Shown: piece by piece, positions 35,322 through 45,931 of the stretch
Position numbering within the stretch: the first letter of the stretch is position 1
How the letters are laid out: each line of letters opens with the position of its first letter
DNA from: an uncultured Flavobacteriaceae bacterium
GTDB lineage: Bacteria; Bacteroidota; Bacteroidia; Flavobacteriales; Flavobacteriaceae
Length of the DNA: 64,000 nucleotides
Assembly: GCA_947495135.1 (NCBI GenBank)
Contig: CANLXN010000001.1
Span: forward strand, 558,001-622,000
Direction: 5' to 3'
Made by a program: the position numbers and the translations under genes
The notes under the pieces: generated by a model
What the model was told of the DNA's origin: nothing
Databases searched by the model: none
The model's input: only the letters and a program-made list of their open reading frames with translations

Positions 35322-37736
35322 CTAACGAAGCTTAGGGAAGTCACTAGGACTTACTTCATGCATCATTTCGTATACTTTTTCGAACACATCTTCTGTAGAT
35401 GGCTTTGAGAAATAATCTCCATCTGTTCCGTAGGCAGGACGGTGAGGTTTAGCGGCCAACACTTGAGGCTTGCTATCGAGATGTTCGTATCCATTCTGTT
35501 TGTCTAATATTTCGGTTAAAATATAAGAAGAAGCACCACCAGGAACATCTTCATCTACTACAAGCAACCTATTAGTCTTGGATAAGCTTTTAACTAGGTC
35601 GTGATTAATATCAAGTGGTAAAAGTGTTTGTACGTCCACAACTTCTGCATCAATTCCTACTTGTTGTAGTTCTTTCGCAGCTTCCATTACGATGCGAAGC
35701 GTGCTTCCATAGGATACGAGTGTGATATCGGTTCCTTCTTTAATAGTTTCTACTACGCCTATTGGAGTTCTTAGTTCGCCAAGGTTATTTGGCATTTTTT
35801 CTTTTAAACGATAACCGTTTAAACACTCAACTATAACAGCGGGTTCATCGCTTTGTAATAAGGTATTGTAAAATCCAGCGGCTTTCGTCATATCACGAGG
35901 AACTAGGATATACATTCCTTGCAGAAGGCTGATTAGTCCACCCATTTGAGAGCCACTATGCCAAATTCCTTCAAGTCTGTGACCACGAGTTCGAACTATA
36001 AGTGGCGCTTTTTGCATCCCATTTGTTCTGTATCGAACTGTTGCAAGGTCGTCACTCATAATTTGAATGGCATACAAAATATAGTCCAAATATTGAATTT
36101 CTGCGATTGGACGAAGTCCTCTCATTGCCATACCAATTCCTTGCCCTAGAATGGTGGCCTCTCTAATTCCGACATCGCTAACTCTCATTTCTCCATACTT
36201 CTCCTGCATTCCTTCGAGTCCTTGATTCACGTCACCAATAGCTCCGCTATCTTCCCCAAATATGAGGACTTCAGGATTAGTTTCGAAGATGGCGTCAAAA
36301 TTATCTCTTAGAACTACTCGGCCGTCCACTTCTTCTGCATTGGTGGAATAGGATGGAAGTACTTCTGAAATATTCGTAGCTTTTGAAGCGGTTTCAGAAT
36401 GTAGATGAGCGCTATACTTTGGTTGTATGATTTCAAAATAATTATCTACCCAATCCTGCAATTGTCTCTTCTCTGAAGAACTTTCTCCAATTACATAACG
36501 CAACGCTTTTCTAGCTGCTCCAATCGTATCTCGACGCATTGGCTCGGTTTCAGCCTTTAAGTCGTTTTTTATTTTTTCAATGAAACTCTTGTTCGGGCTA
36601 CTTTCAGCCAAATTTGAAAGAAGTGTAATTGCTTCTTGCTGCTCTTGCTTCTGCGGCGCTAAAAATGCCGTCCAGGCCGCTTTCTTTCCTTCTCTAACCT
36701 GCTTTTTTAAATCCTTTTCAATTTCCGATAATTGCTCTTCTGTGGCAATATTGTTGGTAAGCATCCACTCCCGCATTTTAACCAAGCAATCGTTTTCTCT
36801 TTCCCACTGTAATCTTTCAGTACTTTTGTAACGTTCATGAGAACCACTGGTCGAATGACCTTGTGGTTGGGTAAGCTCATTTACGTGTATTAGAACTGGG
36901 ATATGTTGTTCTCTAGCAAGCTGTCCTGCTTTTTGATATACTTCGATCAATTCGGCATAATCCCAACCTTTGGCTCGGAATATCTCGTAACCGGCTCCAT
37001 TTGCATCGCGTTGAAATCCTTTTAGAATTTCACTAATATTTTCTTTGGTGGTTTGATGTTTGGCATGTACCGATATACCGTACTCATCGTCCCAAACGCT
37101 CATAACCATAGGTACCTGTAGAACCCCAGCGGCATTTATTGTTTCCCAGAAAAGCCCTTCACTGGTACTTGCATTTCCAATGGTTCCCCATGCTACTTCA
37201 TTCCCTTTGTTAGATAACTGCGTGTGGTTTTCTAATCCGTCCACATTTCTAAAAACTTTCGAAGCCTGAGCTAGGCCGAGTAATCGAGGCATTTGTCCTG
37301 CAGTAGGAGAGATGTCTGCACTACTGTTTTTTTGTTCGGTGAGGTTTTTCCAACTTCCGTCTTCATTTAAGCTATGCGTCGTAAAGTGTCCACCCATTTG
37401 GCGACCTGCACTCATAGGATCCGCTTTTATATCGGTATGCGCGTATAAACCAGCGAAAAATTGTTCAATCGTTAGTTTTCCGATTGCCATCATAAAGGTT
37501 TGATCGCGGTAATATCCACTTCGCCAATCACCGTTTTTGAATGCTTTTGCCCATGCCAATTGAGGGATCTCTTTTCCATCGCCAAATATTCCAAACTTAG
37601 CTTTTCCAGTAAGTACTTCTCTACGCCCCAGCAAACTACATTCTCTGCTCATTACAGCAATTCGATAATCATTTAAAACCTCGGTCTTAAAATCTTCAAA
37701 AGATAACTCGCTATTCGCTTGTGGGTTTGATTGCAT
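35322..37736 (-). CDS. 2-oxoacid dehydrogenase E1, fused alpha and beta subunits
   Basis: An 804-residue fusion of the E1 alpha (about 1-440) and E1 beta (about 460-804) subunits of a branched-chain-type 2-oxoacid dehydrogenase. Alpha: RQMGGHFTTHS and the cofactor segment GNASTSEGLFWETINAAG to WDDEYGIS. Beta: LRDNFDAIFETNPEVLIFGED, GLRPIAEIQYLDYI and LLVVDEDVPGGASSY. It decarboxylates a 2-oxoacid with thiamine diphosphate and loads E2 lipoate; E2 is not in this window. The thiamine motif GDG...NN appears as GNA...DD. The ATG at 37736 is chosen over 37787 because a promoter (37757-37787) lies between them. Confidence 0.93.
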   Translation of the reverse strand: MQSNPQANSELSFEDFKTEVLNDYRIAVMSRECSLLGRREVLTGKAKFGIFGDGKEIPQLAWAKAFKNGDWRSGYYRDQTFMMAIGKLTIEQFFAGLYAHTDIKADPMSAGRQMGGHFTTHSLNEDGSWKNLTEQKNSSADISPTAGQMPRLLGLAQASKVFRNVDGLENHTQLSNKGNEVAWGTIGNASTSEGLFWETINAAGVLQVPMVMSVWDDEYGISVHAKHQTTKENISEILKGFQRDANGAGYEIFRAKGWDYAELIEVYQKAGQLAREQHIPVLIHVNELTQPQGHSTSGSHERYKSTERLQWERENDCLVKMREWMLTNNIATEEQLSEIEKDLKKQVREGKKAAWTAFLAPQKQEQQEAITLLSNLAESSPNKSFIEKIKNDLKAETEPMRRDTIGAARKALRYVIGESSSEKRQLQDWVDNYFEIIQPKYSAHLHSETASKATNISEVLPSYSTNAEEVDGRVVLRDNFDAIFETNPEVLIFGEDSGAIGDVNQGLEGMQEKYGEMRVSDVGIREATILGQGIGMAMRGLRPIAEIQYLDYILYAIQIMSDDLATVRYRTNGMQKAPLIVRTRGHRLEGIWHSGSQMGGLISLLQGMYILVPRDMTKAAGFYNTLLQSDEPAVIVECLNGYRLKEKMPNNLGELRTPIGVVETIKEGTDITLVSYGSTLRIVMEAAKELQQVGIDAEVVDVQTLLPLDINHDLVKSLSKTNRLLVVDEDVPGGASSYILTEILDKQNGYEHLDSKPQVLAAKPHRPAYGTDGDYFSKPSTEDVFEKVYEMMHEVSPSDFPKLR

Positions 37737-37756
37737 AGTCCATTTTTTAGGCACCA

Positions 37757-37787
37757 CAAAAGTAGTGAATATACCCGACTTTAGCAA
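37757..37787 (-). promoter_or_regulatory. Promoter of the E1 fusion gene
   Basis: On the minus strand TTG (37785-37787) and TACTTTTG (37757-37764) are 20 bases apart, matching the Bacteroidota consensus. The predicted transcript start, near 37750, leaves only the ATG at 37736 as start. Confidence 0.65.
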
Positions 37788-37831
37788 TGGGTGGAAAAGT
37801 TAAAAAATTACGAATAATTTAAAATCACCCC

Positions 37832-38050
37832 TTATTTCTTAACTCTATTTGAAAGATTAATAACTATTACCCGAATGAGCAGAATAAATGGCAAGCCATG
37901 TAGCAATAAGTCAAACCAATCTGAAAATCCCATTCCGTTCGCTCCTCCGGCCACCCATTTTATCTTTCCCCACAAATGAGGTTCTGGTCTGAACGGAGCT
38001 AAACCCAATGCAAGACAGAGTAAAATTATGATTCGCCAGTTGTTTAGCAT
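37832..38050 (-). CDS. Small membrane protein of unknown function (72 residues)
   Basis: Two hydrophobic helices (about 5-20 and 48-65) are joined by a conserved-looking loop, PEPHLWGKIKWVAGGANGMGFSDWFD. The dense Trp/Gly/Pro loop suggests a real, constrained protein of the inner membrane; similar small flavobacterial proteins have no assigned function. It precedes the E1 fusion gene by about 95 bp in the same direction. Confidence 0.8.
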   Translation of the reverse strand: MLNNWRIIILLCLALGLAPFRPEPHLWGKIKWVAGGANGMGFSDWFDLLLHGLPFILLIRVIVINLSNRVKK

Positions 38051-38137
38051 AGTTCGATTAAATAACTAATACTCGGTGTTTATGGAGCAATTAGTGGTTG
38101 TTAATGAGATGGTCTATAATTTGGATATTTATGACTA

Positions 38138-40954
38138 TTAGTACCACTCACGCGTAAATAGTCCAAGCATTGTTTTTATATCTAAAGTAACAATAAATCT
38201 TATTTTTTGATCGTAGTTAGGTAAACCTGGTTCCCAGCCAAGGTTGGAATAGAGTGGTAGATAGATCTCAAAGTAATCTGCCACTAAATTTGCTCGTATT
38301 CCAGTGTCGAAAACACCTTTCATAGATGCTCCTTTATTTTTTACAACTCCAATATCTCCATAGGCATAAATCCATTTCCAGATATTGGTACTTCCGTTTA
38401 GCGTGGCAATAAACTGGTTAGCAAAAGCGGGCTCCAATTGTGATTTAAATCCTCCTTCAGCAATCACCAATTGCTGGCTAAATAGTCCAGTATCTTCACT
38501 TCTTCCATAGTAGTTGTAGTCAAAAAGATAATCGGTTGGCCTGTCCAAAGCAAAACTGAAGAAGTTACTATCGCTGCCGGTGTCGTTAAATATAAAAGCA
38601 CCTGCATAAAACCTTAAATCGAGTTGACGATTACTATTAAACAGTTTTCGGTATTCGAATTGGGTAGAGACCTTGCTGAACTTCTGTGATATTTGATAAT
38701 CGAAAAAGCCTCTATAATAATTGATTAAGTTCTTATCCGAATAAACATATTTAAAATCGAATACACTGTAATTGGGTTCTTGATCGGGGTCATTTGGATC
38801 TTCATCTCTGAAAACATTAACGTTTCTGATGTTGATGAATTCCTTTTTATTTTTTCGCAGATCGTTATTGTCTCTAAAAGCAAAGGTCATATACGGGGTT
38901 ACTTTTCTGTAAAACAACCCTCTATTATAAGAGAAGAGACTACCAGAAATTCCATAGCGCATGGAGTATAGATTATCGATATCTACACGTTGAGTATATG
39001 AAATAGAGCCTTTCCCAATAATTTTTTTAGATCGAAAACCATATTGTGGTTCCACTTTATAATGAACACCCTTAGGTAAAAAGGTTTTATTATATAGTTT
39101 CGGCCCCATTGTAAACCCGTCGTATAAGTTGTATTCAAAGATGGGCATAAAGAACAACTGATTGTATTTGGGATCTTCTACATCCTTAAACAATCTAAAT
39201 TGAATAGGACGGTTTAAGAGTCCGTCAACCGTTTTCGTATTATTTCTTTGATTAAACTCAGGAATTACTCCCTCATAATTCAGCACTAGTTTTCGGACAT
39301 TAGCTCTAGGAAGCGTTACAATTGCCGTTGTATCAATAGGATCGAGCCATTTCTTGAATAGTATTTCATCTTTATTTAGCCCATAAATTGAGACAGGCAT
39401 TTTGTTATCCCTTTTGTTAAGAATGGTTACTTCTAGAGAATCTTTCGTTTTCTTCAACTTCTTTATTTTGAAGTCAATAGTGGTTCGCTTACCAACATAA
39501 TCCTCGAAGAACCAGTCTATTGGTAAATCTGTATTCTTTGACAGCGTTTCTTTAAAATCTAGTGGCGAAACGGGCTTTAAAATATGTGTTTGGTAAAATT
39601 CTTTAATACTTTTTTCTAATGATTGGTCTCCTAAATAATCTTTCAAATAATGTAAACCGTCTCCAGCGTAATAATCGCTTGCAATGTTCTTATTAAATTT
39701 TAGCAGCGAATCTCGTGGCTTGGACAAGGATTGATGTAAGTTATTCCTTGCCATATTAAAATAAAGAAACGGATATTGATCATTGAATTTGACCTCAGAT
39801 GCATGAGACATACTTAAAATGGGGAAGTTGCTCACGGTCCCCATAATTTTCATATTGGGATAGTAAGTGTCCACATAATCGGTTAGGAAGTATATTTGAA
39901 ACGCACCAATAAGCCAATGGTCTTCTCTAGGATTTACATTTAAAGTTGTAGAAAGATATTTTCGTGAAATAGTTTTAAGCAATTCCATGTCGAATTCGAA
40001 ACCATTGGGAAATGGACTAACAAAATCGGGTAACTGATTTAAACCATAAACAGGGCTTAAACGATAGTCTGTTTCAGAAACTAGGAGCTTTTCATGTGGG
40101 TAATTCCCTAATCTATTTTGTAAGTAGCCAAGGATTCGGTCCACAATAATCGCTCTACTTGTGGCACTTACTTTTTTGTCACTAAGGTTAGTTACCACTT
40201 CTAACTTATCTGTTTGAATGCTCTGAAATGTTGGATTCTTTTCGAAATAGAAAGCGTTGCTTATTCGATTTTCCCCTTGTAGGTGTATTACTTTTTTATT
40301 CTGAAGGGTGGTTTCATAAACTACATTCAGGTCTGTAAAAAGCTCATATTCATCTGGATAGTTAAGTGTAATTTCAAAATTGGTAGGGAGTTGAAAGTAA
40401 TCGTCTGTATTCTTATTGCTATAGAACTTCCATCCTTCTTTGTAAACTGAAGGGGTAATGAGCCAGTGTTTGAGTTTGTAATTTCCTTCAGAAGTCACTC
40501 CAAAACGAGTAAATCTATCGTCTGGCAGTTTTACGGTATATTTTAGTTGAAATGTTTGAGACTCTCCAGGAGCTAGAGGAGTAGCCAATTCTAGTTTTAG
40601 GATGTCCAATTCATCTCCTCGCGTCCATTTAAGCAGACTTCCAGTTGTGTTGTTTATTTCTGAAATATCCGTTCTTCCACGATTCTCGTCTAGTTCAAAG
40701 TGAAAAGCGCTTTTAAAGTTTTCCGAAAATCTTTGGGCAAGGGGAGTGGTTTTGCTAGAAAAGCTATTGGCCCAATCGTTTAGATAAATCTCAGTTAAAT
40801 AGTCATTTGAGGCATTATGATATACAATTTGCTGAGTAATCTCAATGCTATGATTTTCAGAATTAATCTTAGCGTCTACAACAATAGTATGCTGCGCACT
40901 CAAGGAGAACGATGCGATAATAAGTAACGCTATGAAAAATGCTATCCGGCTCAA
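38138..40954 (-). CDS. M1-peptidase-like domain without zinc ligands, fused to an outer-membrane barrel
   Basis: A 938-residue exported protein: signal peptide (SRIAFFIALLIIASFSLSAQ); an aminopeptidase-M1-like part (about 25-560); and a C-terminal beta barrel (about 600-938) ending in an aromatic residue (TREWY). At the positions where active M1 enzymes have GMEN-, HExxH- and WLxEG-type motifs, this protein has GLNQLP, ISRKYL and WLIGAF, so no zinc site is visible and it is probably not a peptidase. The start is TTG, placed directly after the stop of the upstream nuclease gene (TAATTG); no ATG could retain the signal peptide. Confidence 0.85.
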   Translation of the reverse strand: MSRIAFFIALLIIASFSLSAQHTIVVDAKINSENHSIEITQQIVYHNASNDYLTEIYLNDWANSFSSKTTPLAQRFSENFKSAFHFELDENRGRTDISEINNTTGSLLKWTRGDELDILKLELATPLAPGESQTFQLKYTVKLPDDRFTRFGVTSEGNYKLKHWLITPSVYKEGWKFYSNKNTDDYFQLPTNFEITLNYPDEYELFTDLNVVYETTLQNKKVIHLQGENRISNAFYFEKNPTFQSIQTDKLEVVTNLSDKKVSATSRAIIVDRILGYLQNRLGNYPHEKLLVSETDYRLSPVYGLNQLPDFVSPFPNGFEFDMELLKTISRKYLSTTLNVNPREDHWLIGAFQIYFLTDYVDTYYPNMKIMGTVSNFPILSMSHASEVKFNDQYPFLYFNMARNNLHQSLSKPRDSLLKFNKNIASDYYAGDGLHYLKDYLGDQSLEKSIKEFYQTHILKPVSPLDFKETLSKNTDLPIDWFFEDYVGKRTTIDFKIKKLKKTKDSLEVTILNKRDNKMPVSIYGLNKDEILFKKWLDPIDTTAIVTLPRANVRKLVLNYEGVIPEFNQRNNTKTVDGLLNRPIQFRLFKDVEDPKYNQLFFMPIFEYNLYDGFTMGPKLYNKTFLPKGVHYKVEPQYGFRSKKIIGKGSISYTQRVDIDNLYSMRYGISGSLFSYNRGLFYRKVTPYMTFAFRDNNDLRKNKKEFINIRNVNVFRDEDPNDPDQEPNYSVFDFKYVYSDKNLINYYRGFFDYQISQKFSKVSTQFEYRKLFNSNRQLDLRFYAGAFIFNDTGSDSNFFSFALDRPTDYLFDYNYYGRSEDTGLFSQQLVIAEGGFKSQLEPAFANQFIATLNGSTNIWKWIYAYGDIGVVKNKGASMKGVFDTGIRANLVADYFEIYLPLYSNLGWEPGLPNYDQKIRFIVTLDIKTMLGLFTREWY

Positions 40955-42205
40955 TTAGTTCTTTAGAAATTTTAGAGGTGAGGCCGTTCTGTTAGTTGAT
41001 AAATAGTAGAACCCAGATGATAAACTAGATACATCAAGAACAAGATTTTTATCGGATGAGTTATGCATAGAGTTCATTACTTTTTGTCCCAAGGAGTTAT
41101 AAATTGCAATTTCCATGGCATTCTGATTTACATACGGCAAAATCAACTCCAAGGTTTGGCTTACAACGTTATTTTTTAATTTGATATTTTCCTTTTCTGC
41201 ATCAAAATCTGTACCGCTTAAAATAACGAGCTCCTGATCGGTTTCAAAATCCATCACTACAGGTAGGTGGTCGCTCATTAACCAAAGATTTTGTCTCAAG
41301 TCGCTACCAAACTCTCCAGCACAGGTGGCATCATTTACGCTACCGTTATAACAATTTCCATTATTACCATATGCCTTGTAAGTATTTGGAATATATCTAA
41401 GTTTAGGACTGGTCTGCATGTTTTGAGACATTAGGATAAAATCGAAACGATCGTCCATCCCGCCCCCAGCTCCTGTGCCAAATGGACCTGAGCTTGTTCT
41501 TGTACTTTGTGTATGTACTGCAGCAAAATCTTCATTGTTGTTCCATGCGCCTGGAGTATCGATTGGATCGACCATAACAACAGCATTTGTTTCATCCAAT
41601 AATTCGATATAAGCAGGCTCTGTAGAAGTGTAAATATTGAGATCTCCAGCGAATAATACGTTGGAATTGGGATCAATGGTTTCTAGGTAATTGGTAAATT
41701 CGGTCACCATGTCGAAACGTAATGCTTCATTTGCACCACCCTGACTAGATTTTAAGTGAGTTACATAGACATCGAATATCACAGGGTCTAAATCACCATT
41801 TTCCGTACTCAGTTTAAGTACGTATCGATTGATATCTCGAACTTCAGTTTCAATTACATCTGTTGCTTCTAGGGTAAACTTATCTTTTCTGTAGTACACT
41901 AAGTTTTGGAGATCTGCTCCGCTGGACTGATTATCTAGGTATGGTGCAGCGGCGTATAAATCTTGGTCTGCGTTCAAAGAGAGGTTTAAGATTTGGTCAG
42001 CTCCCTCTTCGCTTTGCAATTCACAAATCATAAAAATATCTGGTTGATATTCATCCAGAATGTTTTTTAGAATTGTGGGTCTATCAAATGCCGTCTGCTC
42101 TTCTGGAAACATAAGAATGTTGTAGAACATCGTCTTTACATTGGTTTGTCCAAAAGCAGTAACATTCAGTAATAAAAATCCGAAAATGAAAAGTTTCTTT
42201 AGCAT
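40955..42205 (-). CDS. Secreted endonuclease/exonuclease/phosphatase-fold protein with T9SS tail
   Basis: A 416-residue protein with signal peptide (MLKKLFIFGFLLLNVTAFGQ), an EEP domain (VKTMFYNILMFP, DIFMICELQSEEG with the metal Glu, YVTHLKSSQ, LFAGDLNIY with the catalytic-type Asp-Asn, DRFDFILMS, LMSDHLPVVMDF) and a type A sorting domain (about 345-416, ending SGFYYLSTNRTASPLKFLKN). The metal and catalytic residues are all present, so it should be active on nucleic acids or phosphoesters outside the cell. Translation is coupled to the barrel protein gene that follows without a gap. Confidence 0.9.
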   Translation of the reverse strand: MLKKLFIFGFLLLNVTAFGQTNVKTMFYNILMFPEEQTAFDRPTILKNILDEYQPDIFMICELQSEEGADQILNLSLNADQDLYAAAPYLDNQSSGADLQNLVYYRKDKFTLEATDVIETEVRDINRYVLKLSTENGDLDPVIFDVYVTHLKSSQGGANEALRFDMVTEFTNYLETIDPNSNVLFAGDLNIYTSTEPAYIELLDETNAVVMVDPIDTPGAWNNNEDFAAVHTQSTRTSSGPFGTGAGGGMDDRFDFILMSQNMQTSPKLRYIPNTYKAYGNNGNCYNGSVNDATCAGEFGSDLRQNLWLMSDHLPVVMDFETDQELVILSGTDFDAEKENIKLKNNVVSQTLELILPYVNQNAMEIAIYNSLGQKVMNSMHNSSDKNLVLDVSSLSSGFYYLSTNRTASPLKFLKN

Positions 42206-42236
42206 AGCACTGGGGAGTTCTATATTTTAGTTTTTT

Positions 42237-42923
42237 TTAGAAATTTGGACTCAAATTAAATTCGTTATAGAAATTATCCAAGATATCTAGAACTTCATCT
42301 GCAGTATCTACCAAATGCACTAGATCTAAATCGCCGGGACTTATATTTCCATATCCAAGTAAGGTGCTTTTAATCCATTCAAATAAACCACCCCAAAAGT
42401 CGGTTCCCACTAATATAATTGGAAATTTGGCGATTTTATGTGTTTGGATAAGCGTAATAGCTTCAAATAATTCGTCTAAGGTCCCGAATCCTCCTGGCAT
42501 TACAACAAAGCCTTGTGAATATTTAACGAACATAACTTTGCGTACAAAAAAGTAATCAAAATCTAGGCTTTTGTCACCATCAATATATGGATTGTCATGC
42601 TGTTCGAATGGAAGATCAATATTAAGACCTACAGACGTTCCGCCTGCTAAATGAGCTCCTTTGTTTCCCGCTTCCATAATTCCTGGACCACCACCAGTAA
42701 TGACGCCGTAACCGTGTTCTGTTATTTTTTTTGCGACATTTACAGCCAGCTCATAGTATTTTTCTTCGGGCTTGGTTCTAGCCGAACCGAATATGGAGAC
42801 ACATGGACCAATACTACTCATTTTCTCAAATCCGTTTACAAACTCTCCCATTATTTTGAAGAGTGCCCACGAGTCGTTGGTTTTAATTTGATTCCAGTTT
42901 TTTTGATGTTTTTCTGTTCTCAT
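42237..42923 (-). CDS. LOG family (TIGR00730) protein
   Basis: A 228-residue Rossmann-fold protein with both LOG signatures: GVITGGGPGIMEAGNKGA (about 72-89) and VVMPGGFGTLDELFEAIT (about 140-157). Family members (LOG, YvdD, Rv1205) release cytokinin-type bases or hydrolyse nucleotide 5'-monophosphates to base and ribose phosphate. In bacteria of this kind nucleotide turnover is more likely than hormone production. Cytoplasmic. It lies between uvrA and the secreted nuclease gene. Confidence 0.92.
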   Translation of the reverse strand: MRTEKHQKNWNQIKTNDSWALFKIMGEFVNGFEKMSSIGPCVSIFGSARTKPEEKYYELAVNVAKKITEHGYGVITGGGPGIMEAGNKGAHLAGGTSVGLNIDLPFEQHDNPYIDGDKSLDFDYFFVRKVMFVKYSQGFVVMPGGFGTLDELFEAITLIQTHKIAKFPIILVGTDFWGGLFEWIKSTLLGYGNISPGDLDLVHLVDTADEVLDILDNFYNEFNLSPNF

Positions 42924-42990
42924 AAAATTCTTTCAATAGTTTAAATTGAAGGTTCAAATTCTAACCACTACGGATAAAATTTTGCAACTT

Positions 42991-45852
42991 CTAAAGTAGT
43001 TCTTTTTTAAGGAATTGCGCGGTGTAACTCTTTTTATCGGTGATCAATTCCTCCGGAGTTCCTTTGGCAATTACCTCCCCACCTTTTTTGCCTCCTTCGG
43101 GGCCAATGTCTATAATATAATCAACGGTCTTTATGACGTCCAAATTATGTTCAATAATCAAAACAGTGTTTCCTTTGTCTACCAGTTTGTTTAATACAAT
43201 AAGTAGTACCCGAATATCTTCGAAGTGAAGCCCTGTGGTTGGTTCATCAAGTATGTAAAAGGTATTACCTGTATCTCTTTTCGATAGTTCCGTTGCTAGT
43301 TTAATTCGCTGCGCTTCTCCTCCAGAAAGTGTGGTAGACTGCTGCCCCAGCGTAATGTAGCCCAAACCAACATCCCTAATTGTTTTAAGCTTTCTAAAAA
43401 TCTTCGGTATGTTCTCAAAAAACGGACAGGCCTCTTCAATGGTCATTTCTAAGATGTCGTAAATAGATTTTCCTTTATACCTAATTTCAAGTGTTTCTCG
43501 ATTAAAACGTTTTCCTTGGCACGTTTCACATTCGACATATACATCTGGTAAAAAGTTCATTTCAATTACTTTCAAACCACCTCCTTGGCAAGTTTCACAG
43601 CGTCCACCTTTCACATTAAAACTGAAACGACCTGGTTTATAACCACGGATCATAGCTTCCGGTACTTTGGCGAACAAATTTCTTATTTCAGAAAACACAC
43701 CTGTGTACGTGGCAGGGTTAGATCGAGGAGTTCGTCCTATGGGAGACTGGTTAATATCAATCACCTTATCAATATGCTTTAGGCCGTTGATCTTTTTATA
43801 AGGCATGGGCTTCTTAACTCCATTAAAAAAGTAAGCGTTTAAGATAGGGTAGAGGGTTTCATTAATAAGAGTCGATTTTCCACTTCCTGAAACACCTGTA
43901 ACACCAATCATTTTACCTAGAGGAAGGTCAATACTTACGTTTTTCAAATTATTGCCTGTTGCTCCGGTAAGTGAAAGCTTTTTCCCGTTTCCTTTTCTTC
44001 TTTTCTTCGGAATTGCGATTTCTAGCGTTTGGTTTAGGTAGTCTGCGGTTAAGGTGTGATGCTTTAAGATTTCATTGGGTGTGCCTTCTGAAACTATTTC
44101 CCCTCCATACTTACCTGCGGCTGGACCAATGTCAATCACATAGTCTGCCTTTTCAATCATATCCTTATCGTGCTCTACTACAATTACACTATTTCCAATT
44201 TCTTTAAGTTTCAATAAGGAATCAATTAGTTTTTCATTGTCTCGCTGGTGCAGTCCAATACTAGGTTCATCTAAAATGTAGAGTACCCCAACAAGTTGCG
44301 ATCCTATTTGCGTTGCCAAACGAATGCGCTGGGCCTCTCCACCTGAAAGAGATTTCGAGCTACGATTAAGGGAGAGGTAGGTGAGTCCAACATCCACCAA
44401 AAAGCTAAGTCGAGTTCGTACTTCCTTTATAATTTCGGAAGCAATCTTTAATTGTTTTCCACTTAAATTTTTTTCAACGTGAGCGAACCAATCGGTTAGT
44501 TCTATCACATCCATAGTGGCTAGGTCTGCTATATTCTTTCCGTTTAACTTGAAATTAAGTGATTCTTTTCGCAATCTAGAACCTTCGCAAACACGACATG
44601 GAATTTTGTCCATAAACTCCTTTGCCCATCTTTGCAGTGATTTGGATTCATTTGCCTCAAACGTATTCTGAATAAAAGTAACGACTCCTTCAAAATCTAT
44701 TTTATAATTGCGAGTAATTCCAAGTGTTTTTGAGGCTACTTCGAAAGTAGAGTTTCCTCCGTTAAATATAACTTCCTTGGCCTCCTGTGGGATACTCTCA
44801 AAAGGGTCACTAAGACTGAAATCGTACTTGGTGGCAATAAGTTCTAATTGTTTAAAAATCCAATTACTTTTCTGCGGGCCTTGAGGAGCTAGGGCCCCCT
44901 GTTTAATCGACATGGTTGGATCTGGTACAATTTTATCGAGATTTACCTCAAACAACTCTCCTAGTCCCTTGCAATTTGGACACATGCCTTTTGGGGAATT
45001 AAACGAGAAGTTGTTCGGTTCTGGATTTGGATAAGAGACTCCAGAGGTTGGACACATGAGAGATCTACTAAAATAGCGGGCCGCATTGGTTTCATTATCT
45101 AAAACCATTAAAACGTCATCGCCATGATACATAGCTGTTAAAATAGTCTCAGTTAAACGGTTGTCTTGAGCATTTTCGTCTCCGTTTAACAAATCGGTTG
45201 GAGATGAATCTGTTATTTTTAAACGATCGATTACGATTTCAATATCGTGTGTTTTGTAGCGATCTACCCTCATTCCTTTGGTAATATCTACTACTTCTCC
45301 ATCTACCCGAACTTTTATGAATCCTTGTTTTGCAATTTGTTCAAAAAGCTCTCGGTAGTGCCCTTTTCTAGACCGAACTACGGGGGCGAGAATACTCACT
45401 TTTTTTCCGCTAAAATCTTTAATGATGAGTTGTTTTATCTGCTCGTCACTATAACTAACCATTTTCTCCCCAGTCTCGTAACTAAAAGCATCACTGGCTC
45501 TGGCAAAAAGCAGTCGTAAAAAGTCATAGATTTCGGTAATGGTACCTACGGTAGAACGCGGACTTTTACTCGTAGTTTTTTGCTCGATGGCAATAACAGG
45601 TGATAGTCCTTCTATTTTATCTACATCTGGGCGTTCTAAACTGCCTAGAAATTGCCTGGCATATGCGGAGAAGGTTTCGATATAACGTCGCTGGCCTTCA
45701 GCATAAATAGTATCAAAGGCCAAGGAGGATTTTCCGCTCCCAGAAAGTCCAGTGATCACAACTAGTTGCTCTCTTGGTATAGTAACATCTATGTTCTTCA
45801 AATTGTGAACACGAGCCCCTAATACTTCAATTACATCTTCATTTTTAGCCAT
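42991..45852 (-). CDS. uvrA: Excinuclease ABC subunit A
   Basis: A 953-residue UvrA with two ABC ATPase modules. Walker [15 protein letters not shown] (near residue 35) and [15 protein letters not shown] (about 640). Signature motifs: LSGGEAQRI twice. Zinc-finger Cys pairs: [49 protein letters not shown]. It detects bulky DNA lesions with UvrB. A start three codons upstream (TTG at 45861) would overlap the TACCTTTG promoter box, so the ATG at 45852 is chosen. Confidence 0.97.
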   Translation of the reverse strand: MAKNEDVIEVLGARVHNLKNIDVTIPREQLVVITGLSGSGKSSLAFDTIYAEGQRRYIETFSAYARQFLGSLERPDVDKIEGLSPVIAIEQKTTSKSPRSTVGTITEIYDFLRLLFARASDAFSYETGEKMVSYSDEQIKQLIIKDFSGKKVSILAPVVRSRKGHYRELFEQIAKQGFIKVRVDGEVVDITKGMRVDRYKTHDIEIVIDRLKITDSSPTDLLNGDENAQDNRLTETILTAMYHGDDVLMVLDNETNAARYFSRSLMCPTSGVSYPNPEPNNFSFNSPKGMCPNCKGLGELFEVNLDKIVPDPTMSIKQGALAPQGPQKSNWIFKQLELIATKYDFSLSDPFESIPQEAKEVIFNGGNSTFEVASKTLGITRNYKIDFEGVVTFIQNTFEANESKSLQRWAKEFMDKIPCRVCEGSRLRKESLNFKLNGKNIADLATMDVIELTDWFAHVEKNLSGKQLKIASEIIKEVRTRLSFLVDVGLTYLSLNRSSKSLSGGEAQRIRLATQIGSQLVGVLYILDEPSIGLHQRDNEKLIDSLLKLKEIGNSVIVVEHDKDMIEKADYVIDIGPAAGKYGGEIVSEGTPNEILKHHTLTADYLNQTLEIAIPKKRRKGNGKKLSLTGATGNNLKNVSIDLPLGKMIGVTGVSGSGKSTLINETLYPILNAYFFNGVKKPMPYKKINGLKHIDKVIDINQSPIGRTPRSNPATYTGVFSEIRNLFAKVPEAMIRGYKPGRFSFNVKGGRCETCQGGGLKVIEMNFLPDVYVECETCQGKRFNRETLEIRYKGKSIYDILEMTIEEACPFFENIPKIFRKLKTIRDVGLGYITLGQQSTTLSGGEAQRIKLATELSKRDTGNTFYILDEPTTGLHFEDIRVLLIVLNKLVDKGNTVLIIEHNLDVIKTVDYIIDIGPEGGKKGGEVIAKGTPEELITDKKSYTAQFLKKELL

Positions 45853-45858
45853 AGTTTG

Positions 45859-45866
45859 CAAAGGTA
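45859..45866 (-). promoter_or_regulatory. -7 box of the uvrA promoter
   Basis: TACCTTTG is an exact TAnnTTTG match ending 6 bases before the uvrA ATG at 45852. The transcript would be nearly leaderless. No -33 box is evident. Confidence 0.45.
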
Positions 45867-45931
45867 CTCAATTGGTTTGAAATTTTTATTCGGCGGCACT
45901 CTTACAAATCATAAATATTTCAGAATAAATA

